Position numbers and translations under genes: made by a program. From the NCBI RefSeq assembly GCF_031755915.1, contig NC_083388.1:5339501-5403500 (forward strand): a stretch of DNA of 64,000 bases, written 5' to 3'. The notes beneath the pieces were generated by a model. That model saw nothing but the letters and a program-made list of their open reading frames with translations. It ran no database searches and was not told where the DNA came from. Each line of letters starts with the position of its first letter. The first letter of the stretch is position 1. Below, one piece after another: positions 24,731 to 35,027 of the stretch. The DNA is from Ziziphus jujuba (Eukaryota; Streptophyta; Magnoliopsida; Rosales; Rhamnaceae).

Positions 24731-25501
24731 AAAAACCAGTTCAGTTATGTTGCTCTAATATTTTTACTGGTTATTTGTAGTTGAAATAAATGAATACTAT
24801 TTAAGAGATTTGTAAGAATAAGCTATACAAGAAAAATTATACAATTGAACAACAACCTTGTATAATTAAATTTTATTATTATATAAACATAGATTAGTGA
24901 TTGGTATTCATTTTTCATGAGTAGCATTTAAACGTACAATACAATTCAGATAAAATATACATGCAGTATTAATGGCGACTCTGGTCAGCCCCACATTCAG
25001 CGACCCTTAACGGATGTGTCGCTTGTTTTTTGTTTTTAGCAACCTTTTGAGATCGACAGTTTTTGGATGCGTCGTATGTTTATTGAATTTTTACTAACGC
25101 ATTAACCTCAGAGTTGCGGTTTTGTCTTTTCAGACGCGTTTGTTTCATAGCATCACTAAATGGTGTTGTTAGATATCAATTTTCGCGTAGTGGATAAAGA
25201 TGATGATGATGAAAGAGATGGATGGTTGAGATAGAATTTGTTTTGGATTAAAATGGTGTCGTTTAGAGTTTTAGTGTTTTTAACTAATTTTTTAAAAATT
25301 AATTAAAAAATATATAAAAAAAAAATCGATTTTAAAGTTCACATGAGTGGCATGTGATCCTTTCTAACGATTTTTGTTAAAAGTCTAATATGTAACTTTT
25401 TAAAAAATTAAAGGTATTATCTGTCAAATTTTTTTTCAGACCCGAAACTAAAAAAAATATGAAAGTAGAAGATACTAACCTGTATTTTGCCCTAAATATA
25501 A

Positions 25502-26047
25502 TTATTCACATGTTAATGTCATTGGCAAATCCCATAGAAGAAATTTATAACAATGTTCAATAAAGTAACCTAAGATAAAAATGATATTAACTTTATTAAT
25601 AAGGATTAAAATTTGTATTTACTCATGAATAACTAGATTAGCACAAATAAAAATCTTAAAAGCAGTCTTTTACTCTTCCTTAAAATCAATTGTTAGAAGA
25701 TATAAATTCTTATAAATTCATTTTTTTTTTTAATTTTACCAAATACTTAAACTAGTTTTAGGACCTTTCATGGTAAGTTTTCGAGCTCCAAAAGTGTTTC
25801 TCTAGGGAGCCTAAATTTGTTTATTTTTACCTCGGCCAAAAACAAGAAGCAAAAGATATAGATTATTGTTAACACCTATGATTGAAAGGTTATAGGTTCG
25901 AAACATCGGATAAAAAAATTATTATAAAATTCATAGTGGCTAGATTCATTGAAAGTCAACAAATAGAGAGTCACATGACTATATCTCAAAAGACATAGGA
26001 AAAGTAAAAATAATGATTTATAAAATAAGATAAACATATATATATAT
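25502..26047. other. AT-rich intergenic DNA with a possible SINE relic
   Basis: The phrase GTTATAGGTTCGAAAC near 25888 resembles a tRNA box B preceded by GTTAACACCTATG, suggesting a SINE fragment. Nothing else was recognised. Confidence 0.35.
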
Positions 26048-26974
26048 AGGGAGATTCTATGATTAGTCCAAAAATGTGCTTTTGATCTTTGCCCTTAGAT
26101 TAAAACCAACGGCTCATATTACATTCACAAATTCCCTTCCAAAAATACTATCTCACGTGCTCCAAGTCTTTCCTTCCCTTCCCTTCCCTTCCTCTTCTCC
26201 TCTACTTTCATTGTTCTAGCAATCAGCTGTCATCCACCATTCGATGTCCCAAATACCCTACTCCAACAAGCTTCAAAATCACGTTTCCCACCTTTCCAGC
26301 AAGCATCTCCCATCATTCCAGCAAGTATCTCCCACTGTTTGACAATCCCAAATTCATGCCACCGTTTGAGCCAGAACCAAACCACCATTTGTCCTAGAAA
26401 GATTCACCGCCATTTAGCCTAGACCACCATCCAAACTTTTCGAAACCCACCTCCCAAACCTTCTCCTCGACAATCCAAAATCCAATTAGGGCTAGGGTTA
26501 AAGGTTAGTTTTTATGTGCTATGAGGGTTTCTTATGCCATAGTTTTGAGGTTGTGAAGCTTGGGTGCTTTGTAGATATACCAAAATTTTAGGTAATTTTT
26601 CTTGTTGTTTTATTTTATTTTTTTGAACTTTTGAAGCATTTGCATAGTTGAAAAATTAGCCATATTGGAACAAGTCTAAGTATAGCTTATGCTTCTTCAA
26701 CCTCTTAAATGCTACAATACTTCTTTTCATCTTCCTTTGAAACATTCGGTACAACCAATGCTTTGTTTAAGACTATTAGATTATACCATCTAAGTTATGA
26801 AAATTATCTTAATCAGGATTCCAGAAAAAAATAAATAAATAAAAATAAAAATTCTGTTTTTTTTTTATTTTTCCTTCTATTCAGGATCATCAAAATTACC
26901 AACAATTGGACAATAGTAGAAGACTTGTTAACTATAATACCGACCAAAAAAAAAAAAGAAAAGAAAAAAACCGA

Positions 26975-27450
26975 TGCTTTTTCAAAAAAAAGTGTTGGCT
27001 ATTATATTAAAGATAAAAAAGGAACAGCCAATGCTTTTTTTGCATTGGCTATTGTGTTTAAAAAAAAAAGGATATTTTTTCAAAAAAAAGCATTGGCTAT
27101 TGTATTTAAAAAAAAAAAAGGGAAAGCCAACGGTTTTTCAAAAAAAAAAACGTTGGCTATTGTATTTAAAAACAAAAAAAAAAAGAGAGAGAGAAAAGCT
27201 TATGCTTTTTCAAAAAAAGCATTGGCTATTATATTAAAAAAAATAAAAAATAAAAAAAAGCTGCCACTTTTTCGTAAAAAGAGTTGGCTATTATATTTTA
27301 AAAAAAAAAAACTGATGTTTTTTTCAAAAAAAAGTGCTGGCTATTGTATTTAAAAAGAAAAAAGGAAAGCTGACATTTTTTTCAAAAAAACGCATTGGCT
27401 ATTGTATAAAAAAAAAATTTTTAAAAAAAAAAAGGGAAAAGCGTAGCTTA
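26975..27450. repeat. Tandem array of small palindromes (AGCCAATGC/GCATTGGCT)
   Basis: About seven units of 60-70 bp, each with AGCCAATGCTTTTTC-like and GCATTGGCTATTGTATT-like halves around poly-A. A terminal palindrome AAGCGTAGCTTACGCTT lies at 27439-27455. The overlapping lysine-rich open frames are a by-product of this repeat. Confidence 0.75.
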
Positions 27451-28081
27451 CGCTTTTTTGCCTTTTTCCTTTCTTTTTTTTTTTTGGGTAATTTTGAATT
27501 GTGATTTTAATTTTATTAAATTTAGATTGTTTAATAAAGCTTTATACAAAATAATTAATAAACAATAAAATTAAAATAAATATTGCATAACAAAATAATA
27601 TTTCAAATACTCATATAATATTTTTACAATTTTGTCAACTATTTTATATTAACTTATGGAATAAGACAGCAATAATAAAACAACTACACCAAGCTAAATG
27701 GTGGCAACTCTACGGCAGTGACTCTTTCTATGACAAATGGTGACCGGTTCTGGCTGGAACGGTAGCCTAGATTTGAGATTGTCAAATGGTGAGAGATGCT
27801 TGCTGGAACGGTTGGAGATGGTAGCTATTTTCTACAACGATAAGAAACATAATTTTGAAGCTTATGGGAGCAGGATATTTGGGACCTCGAATAGTAGATG
27901 GTTACTAGTTGCTGGAACAATGGAAGCAGAGGAGAAGAGGAAGGGAAGACTGTGGGGCATGTGAAAAAGGGTTTGGGGAGGAAATTTATGAGTGAAATTT
28001 AAATTATTGGTGTTAATTTAAGGGCCAAGAAACAAAAATACGTTTTTGGACAAGATAGAAATGGTCATGACTGACCTGACC

Positions 28082-29096
28082 AAGTGGTGGGCATGGATTG
28101 GGTTGGTTCGGTTTTAGACCAAAATATAACCCAATCCATACTTTTCAGTTTACCTAATATAGAATCCAATTCAAATCATTGAAGTATTAAATCCAAACCA
28201 AACTATATATGATCAGTTTGGTTTGGATTGGTTAATCAGTTTGAAACCTACTAATTTATAAATATATAATACAAATAAATTTTTTTCCAAATATAAAATA
28301 TAAATAATAAATTATAGTTATCGAAACATAAAATATAATTAGAGTAATCCATCATAGAATAAAATATAATATTACAATCTATACATATGCAATCTATAAT
28401 ATCCAGCAACACTCATCAATGTTAAAATAAAATCAAACAAAAAAAAAAAACACTCTTCAATAGAAAATAAGGAAAATGTAGCAACTAATACACATCATGC
28501 AGTTCATCAAGTAGCAAGCATTAATAGTCACCATCTCACTCCTACAAAATCAAATTAAAATTATTAGAACAAATAATGTAAAATAATACATTCATCAAAA
28601 TTCAAATATTCAAGAATCAATGCATAATTCTTTTTTCTTTTTTTGTTTAACCTTACAATTTTGGTAAATCATAAGGCAATCAACTTTGACAGGTTCACTA
28701 ATTTTAGTTGATTCTGTAAGCTCTACAAATATCAAAACTATAAAATTAACAATAAATTATATTTAAACATATATATATACACATAAGCAACAATTGGATA
28801 CAATATATGTAGATATATAAAAATTAATATATAAAAATGAAAAAAATTACATATTAAAAATTAATTTATAAAATTGAGAAAAAAAATAGAAAATATATAA
28901 ATTTTTTTAATTATATAATAATTTATTTGGGTTGGATTGGATTTATATTTCCAATCCAATAATCAATCCAATCCAAATAATTTATAATATTTTGAACCTA
29001 ATCCAATACAATTAATGTAAAAATTCAATCCAAACTACTAAAAATTAATTGTATTGGTCAGTTTAAATAGATTGGATTAGATTTTGCCCACCCCTC
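28082..29096. mobile_element. hAT-like non-autonomous element inside a Mutator-type TIR
   Basis: The ends AGTGGTGGGCATGG and (inverted) GAGGGGTGGGCAAAATC resemble the TAGGGGTGGGCA end of the element at 7748. Subterminal TTGGGTTGG/CCAATCCAA repeats occur at both ends. The interior is non-coding and AT-rich. An 8-bp duplication was not found, so the ends may be eroded. Confidence 0.55.
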
Positions 29097-29118
29097 CATA
29101 GAATATTCCTATATATAT

Positions 29119-29143
29119 ATAGATAGATAGATAGATAGATAGC

Positions 29144-29177
<34 letters not shown>
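29119..29177. repeat. (GATA)n followed by (GA)n microsatellite
   Basis: Six GATA units, a short break, then a GA run of about 32 bp. Confidence 0.9.
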
Positions 29178-29435
29178 ATAAAGAGATAAAAATTCTATGC
29201 AAGAAATAGAGGTTGATGATTCTAGATGGACCTAACGATATGAAATAGAAGTAGATGGAGACTAGTCAATATTGAAAATCAAGAACATTTACATACATAC
29301 ATACATAGGGTAATTATACAAAAAATAGTTTTGGGGTCCATACTAAATCCACACGGCGGTACCACATAGAAGATGAAGGAATTATGAGGAGAGTTGGCAT
29401 GTGTTTGGAAATACCCAAATAAAAATATAACCATA

Positions 29436-29487
<52 letters not shown>

Positions 29488-29901
29488 CTTTTGAAAAAAG
29501 AAAGGATATTGTTATTACGAAGGATAAAGAGAATATACATCCGAGTGGTAGATAGAAGCCAAATTGGTTCTTCTTCTATCACACTATTCAAAAGTTTCTA
29601 ACGCTAGTTCATGGACTACTGAATCGGTTTCTCTGGAAGTAAAACGTACGTTTAAAAGAACATATGGTTACTAATTAATAACCCTTCAATATCTTTCTAT
29701 TACGTAACCGTCTAGTGTCCAAAAACACATTATATCGTGATTAGAAGTTTAATGGTCTCTAATTATGAGTCATAACTATTTCTCTACTCCTTGAAATCCT
29801 ACCAGAGTACAAAAGAATGGTGCTTCCTTTTATAGCTAGTAATCCAATGGAAAGTGGACGTGGGGGATATTAGTTGGTGAATGGGGTTTTGATAAAGCTG
29901 C

Positions 29902-30107
29902 CATTAATTATCTTCTTGGTGATTCCTGATGGCTATTCCCAAACCCACCAAAGCCATGAGCCTCTGAAGTTGCACCATCCCCATTAATTTTATATTCTCC
30001 ATCTATTAATTATCTTCTTGGTGATTCCTGATGGCTATTCCCAAACCCACCAAAGCCATGAGCCTCTGAAGTTGCACCATGCTCATTAATTTTATATTCT
30101 CCATCTT
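29902..30107. repeat. Near-perfect 103-bp tandem duplication
   Basis: Two adjacent copies, 29902-30004 and 30005-30107, both running ATTAATTATCTTCTTGGTG to TTTTATATTCTCCATCT, differ at only a few positions. This points to a recent duplication within an otherwise decayed LINE relic. Confidence 0.9.
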
Positions 30108-30520
30108 TTTGGGGTCTCCATGTGCACACATGCACACTTGTCCATGGTTTCTTCCGACCGATGGAGGTTTACGATTTGTCTCTATAAATTCTAAGCGTAA
30201 TCCAGCCATGCCATCCAATAACATGTCATTCTTTTGGAAATCTCCATGCAAAAAAAAAAAAAGTATGATGGAAATGCTAGTATGGATAGATCTGCAAAAG
30301 AGCTATGAAAGATTTCCTTTTAATCCTGTATCAAGTACCACCTCTTTCCACACCCTTTTTACAGTTGATCATTGCCAGACTGCATGTAATATTGTCTTAG
30401 GTTCTCCCATACACATGTCACACTTCCATTGTTCTTTATTTTCTTTATGTTTAATATATCAGAAACAAGGTGGTCTAAAATGCTTCATTGCATGCTCCCC
30501 ATCTAAAAACCTTTTATCTT
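29902..30520 (-). pseudogene. LINE-type retrotransposon relic (zinc knuckle and RNase H region)
   Basis: Read on the minus strand, scattered frames give CDMCMGEPKTILHAVWQ (a CxxC...E..HAVW motif like the zf-RVT region of plant LINEs), VKRVWKEVVLDTGLKG, then WRPQKDGEYKINEHGATSEA followed by HGFGGFGN. The last resembles the W-x-P-x-x-G-x-x-K-I-N-x-D-G-A-...-G-G-x-G start of plant RNase H-like domains. Stops and frame shifts separate the pieces. The RNase H stretch is tandemly duplicated. Confidence 0.55.
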
Positions 30521-30536
30521 ATTTGGTACTTCCAAC

Positions 30537-30964
30537 CAATGTTTTAAAAGACAAAAGCATTAAAATGAGACGTTCTAATTGATATGACATGAGACATAAA
30601 TCCCAGTATATTAGAGCGTGTGCTTTTCAAAAACGAAATTATAATATTAAAAAATTACAAATAAAAAATTTATAAATTATAGGTAAGTATACAATACTAG
30701 CATATATTTTTAATTTATACATAATAATCTCTAAATCTAAACGAGAATAAGATAGATTTTAACAAAATAAAAAAGTTTAGATTATTTACTATATCTGTAA
30801 AATGTATGCCTCACTATCCAAGACGTAAAAATCTGCATTTCTGTGTCTCGAGTGTATGTCCCATCCCTTGAAGAATACGTCTCATAGTGCAAAGGCTAAA
30901 ATTATTTTAAGCTCTGAGGCGTTTTTTATATGCTTCATCTCGAGCAAAGTCTTTTAAAACACTG
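30537..30964. mobile_element. hAT-like MITE, 428 bp
   Basis: The left end CAATGTTTTAAAAGAC and the inverted right end CAGTGTTTTAAAAGAC match at 15 of 16 positions. Flanking 8-mers CTTCCAAC (30529-30536) and CTTGCAAC (30965-30972) match at seven of eight positions, fitting a hAT 8-bp duplication. Non-coding. Confidence 0.75.
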
Positions 30965-30972
30965 CTTGCAAC

Positions 30973-33900
30973 AACTATATTTCAATAGCCTTATTTAACA
31001 GTGTAAACTCCAAATTTTTTTTATAGAACCTATGCAAATCCATAAAAGATCAGCTACAAAAATGTTTCATTTAGGTTAACATATCTATTATTTTACATTA
31101 TATTTATATATATATATATATGTATATGTTTTTTTAATCAAAACATATATAATATGTTATTGGTTTATGTCTAAGTGTACATATAAACTTGAACAAGTAA
31201 AAGGAGAAATAGAAAACCTGTGATGCCAATCGCCCTATTTTATTCATCACTGTTATATATTAAGGAAATATAAATAGAATGATAACTTATTTTCAAGTAG
31301 GTTGTGGGGGGAGGGGGGTGTGGAATGATGTATGTAAAGATTCAAAATGAACTTAGAAAAAAAAATTCAACCATACATATGTGAGGGAAGTATTATAACA
31401 ATGTAAATACAATAATAATGATCCACCTTTCATAGTTTACTCAATCTAATTTGCTTCTTTATCAGAAACAAAAAAAAAAATCTAATTTGCTTCTTTACTA
31501 ATCTCAATTTCATTAGTAGTAATAATTCTTTTATGTTTTTCTTTTGTCTTAGTTGGCTTCTATTTCATTAATTATCACATTTAAAGAGCAATATAATCCT
31601 TTTTTTTCTCTTTTGCAGATTAAAAATCCAAAATATAGGAAAATTTTCATTTAAACCCCTTTGGTTTTACTCTAATCACCTTAAACCATGCCTTTAGAGC
31701 ATCATCACTCATATCCATTTATTAGTTTTTATCAGTTAATTTTAAACATTAAAGGTCATTATTGTATTTTTACAATATTCTTAAATCATAAAATATAGAT
31801 TTTTAACATTTATTTGATCTTTCAAGTAAAAACTAGCAAATGAGTCAATTTTAATATATGTTAAAAATTGAAGAATGTTTAATAATAATTTTTTAAAAGT
31901 ATAGGTTCTAAATACAATTATGATAAAATTAAAAAGGTTCAAATGAAAGTAAAACAATGATATATTCAAGGACATCAAAACTACATTAACTTTACAAAGT
32001 AGCACAATGTGAAGTTAATGCTATCTAAGGTAAAAAAAAAATACTCAAGTAAACAGGGAAACTATTTTGTTACAACCAAAAATAAATAAATAAATTATTT
32101 GAAAAGAAAATAATTTATTTTTGGATTCATCATTCTACATATTTTTATGTTTTTGATTTATAATTTTTTATTAGATTGTAATAATTCCTACTATAAAAGG
32201 AAAAAAACAAAAAAGTATCTCTCAAACCGACAACCTATAACATGAGGATGCAAATGAGAGAATAATAATAACTAATTCTAAAATCCACAACTAAAGATTC
32301 AGAAAAGAAAAAAAAAAAAAAGTACACTATTCCTTACTGAACAATTCTATAGCATGCACCACAAATAAAAGCTAGCCCACTTTTTCTTTTTTCTTTTTTT
32401 TTTTAATATATATTAAGCTAGCCCACTTTAGTCCATCCATCTTCTTTCAAAAAAAAGAAAAAAAAAGTCAATCTTAAATATATAAATTATTCTTCATTTC
32501 CCTTGTTAAATATTTTTAGTTAAATTACTTGAATCCAGAATTTTATATATGAAAGAATATGAACACAGAATTTTGTGCATGAAAGAATATGAACATTATT
32601 AGTAGGGCCCATTTGATAACAAGTGTATTCTTATTTTTTATTTTTACTACTAAATTGTATATAATTTACTTATTTCAATGGTTTGTTAATGATAGTTAAT
32701 AATAATTAGAATTTGTTAGGCATGTCAACTGATTACAAATGTTAAATAAGAAAAAAAATTAAAAATCTAACATAATTTTAAATCGTGTTTTATTTTTTGT
32801 TTTATATATTTTTCCTTATATTTAGAGTTTACATGGATGCTTAACTACCATCAACTAACTTTAATAAAGTGTTGAATTAAACAAATTAAATATAATTTAA
32901 AAAGAAAAAATAGAAACGAAAAATAAAAAAATAAACTTGTTGTTAAACGAGGTAATTATCACTACAAGAACCTCTTAATGTATATGTTCAAAAAAATTGA
33001 GAATCGATTCTACAGTTTAATAATAAAAGAAATTTAAGAAGTAAAATTTTGGAACTTATGGTCTCAATCGTTTAGCATACAAATTAGCAAGAAAAAGAGA
33101 AATAGAGATTCTTTTGGTCCCCGCTTTTAATTGTAGTGTTTCTCTCTGGTCCGCATATCCCACTTCAAATAAGAACAAAAAAGAAACGATGAAAGAGGCA
33201 TTCCGGATAAAGGATACTTCTGTGTTTCCTATTTCTTTTTATTTTAGTTTTTATTAATTTTTTTCCAATTTTGACTCTCCTCTATTGCTTTGTTTTGTTT
33301 GTTTTCATGATTATTTGTTTTTCATAGGACTTCTTATTGGTAAAATAGTTTAAAGGTATTTATTAATTGGGTTTGAAATATCCATATTTCGCATTCTGAC
33401 TGTACTCCCACTAATAATAATAATGATAACTAATCAATAGACTATTTTATATATTAATTATATATTTTCCAAATTTTATATTTTTTACTTTTCTTATGAA
33501 ATAAAGATCACATATATACTTTAGATTTATTATTACGTTCACCTTTTATTCCAAATCCATGCATGTTTTGAGACCATAAATATAATAATCGCAATTATAG
33601 CCAAAAATAAGAAAGCTACCTCTTTGTTACATGATGGTAATATTCTAATTATAGTATTGTTTGATTCCAAGTGAATTAATTCTTACAGAGAGTTCTAGAA
33701 GAGTTTATCAAAGAGTCGTGGCAAGTTCTTGTTCAGACATGGTGGTTTTTTATAAATCAAATCAAAAGAGAAAGCGTCTGTCCAAAAAAAAGAAAAATCA
33801 AAGGAGAAAGTGATTAATGGTTGATTCCATATCATCTTAATCGGTGTAATATAATGTCAATTCATTAATGGGTAATTGTTTACGCAACCACAATTTTTTT

Positions 33901-34568
33901 TCTTTTTTTTTTGCTATTTACACCATGTTTCTTTTCATTAATGCACAAACTTATTCGTTGGCATTTTTACATAATTGGATATGAAATGTGGACGTTTAAT
34001 TTTGAAGGCTTTATATAGAAATAGTATGTCTACTTATATGAATTGAATTACTATTCTTTCTAAAGGTTTAAATTATTGGCAGATAATTTATAATTAAAAT
34101 TTTAAATTTAGAACCTTATGCATCGTTAGTTCTAATATAAAATCCAATTGTCACTTTTGCTAAAAATTTAAGTCGTTAAGAACTATAATTATATTATCTC
34201 ACAAAGAGTTATATGATATATAAGAGGCCAAATTTAGATATGTATATAAAATATGATTAGTCACATTGTATACAACTTAAATTTCTTTAAGACTTTTTTG
34301 GAATTGAGAGAGCAAAATAAAAATACGATATGTTGGATGAATGGGTGCTTGGGACCGACAATGCATAAAATTGATCAATCCGAATAAAAAAAATATATAT
34401 GTTGGTCCACTTGACTTTACAGTTTGAAAGAGGAAGGGGCATCATCATTTTATTGATCGAAGGAATTTAGTAAGAATAACCAAAGACTCGAAAACAAAAG
34501 ATAAATAAAACAAAGAAAGAATCTAGTGATGGTACGAAAAGCTAAGGAAGACAACCATGCAACCAAAA
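30973..34568. other. AT-rich upstream region of FT
   Basis: No gene is supported. Degenerate inverted ends at about 31640-31680 and 31920-31960 (TTTCATTTAAACC/TTTCATTTGAACC) suggest another decayed MITE. Distal FT regulatory modules could lie anywhere in this 3.6 kb or beyond; none could be recognised by eye. Confidence 0.45.
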
Positions 34569-34576
34569 TATAAATA
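34569..34576 (+). promoter_or_regulatory. TATA box of FT
   Basis: TATAAATA lies 190 bp upstream of the FT start codon. Transcription starting about 30 bp downstream would give a 5' leader of roughly 155 nt. Confidence 0.55.
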
Positions 34577-34758
34577 GCCATTGAAACTCCCTAGAATTTC
34601 AGTCAGAACAAAAAACCCCACCACGACGTTTTTGAATTGGAATCTTTCAAAATTTTGTAGTTTTTTTTTTTTTTTTCCCTGGTAGTTTTCTCTTTTTTAA
34701 AAAATAAAAATAAAAAAAAGGCCCCATTTGAAGAAGTGGTTTGTGAATTTGATCAATC

Positions 34759-34973
34759 ATGCCTAGAGAAAGGGACCCTCTTGTTGTTGGTAGAGTTATC
34801 GGAGATGTTTTGGACCCTTTCACAAGGTCTATATCTCTTAGGGTTTCTTACGGTAATCGAGAGGTTAACAATGGTTGTGAGCTCAAGCCTTCCCACGTTG
34901 TCAGCCAACCTAGAGTTGACATTGGTGGTGACGATCTTAGGACTTTCTACACCTTGGTATGGCTTTCATTTCC

Positions 34974-35027
<54 letters not shown>

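Larger units (their letters stand above)
19954..25192. mobile_element. CACTA (En/Spm) transposon, non-autonomous
   Basis: The left terminus CACTACTAGAA at 19954 and the right terminus TTTTCGCGTAGTG ending at 25192 (inverse CACTACGCGAAAA) are flanked by GAT at 19951-19953 and GAT at 25193-25195, the 3-bp duplication expected for CACTA elements. Both subterminal zones are packed with GCGACGCA-type motifs, the usual class of transposase-binding repeat. Coding content is reduced to a short DUF4216-like relic on the minus strand, so the copy depends on enzymes supplied elsewhere. It sits inside the Mutator-like element and is therefore younger. Confidence 0.85.
26048..29110. mobile_element. Mutator-like TIR element inserted in a TA repeat
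   Basis: The left TIR (AGGGAGATTCTATG, then AGTCCAAAAATGTGCTTTTG and CTTTGCCCTTAGATTAAAACC) is mirrored on the right in two pieces. AGGAATATTCTATGG (inverted) ends at 29110. TTGTCCAAAAACG, TTCTTGGCCCTTAAATTAAC (inverted) lie at about 28000-28062. The two pieces are separated by a hAT-like insertion (28082-29096). Both outer flanks are TATATATA tracts, so the duplication cannot be measured. The interior has a C/T-rich left part (26150-26250), a hairpin array and a 75-residue frame of unknown nature at 27737-27964. Confidence 0.55.

Noticed and set aside
26925..27353. Lysine/phenylalanine-rich frames
   Set aside because: Direct translation of a poly-A palindrome array.
32965..33138. Possible short CACTA element (CACTACAAGAA ... 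TGTAGTG)
   Set aside because: Flanking trinucleotides do not match and there are no subterminal repeats; likely chance.
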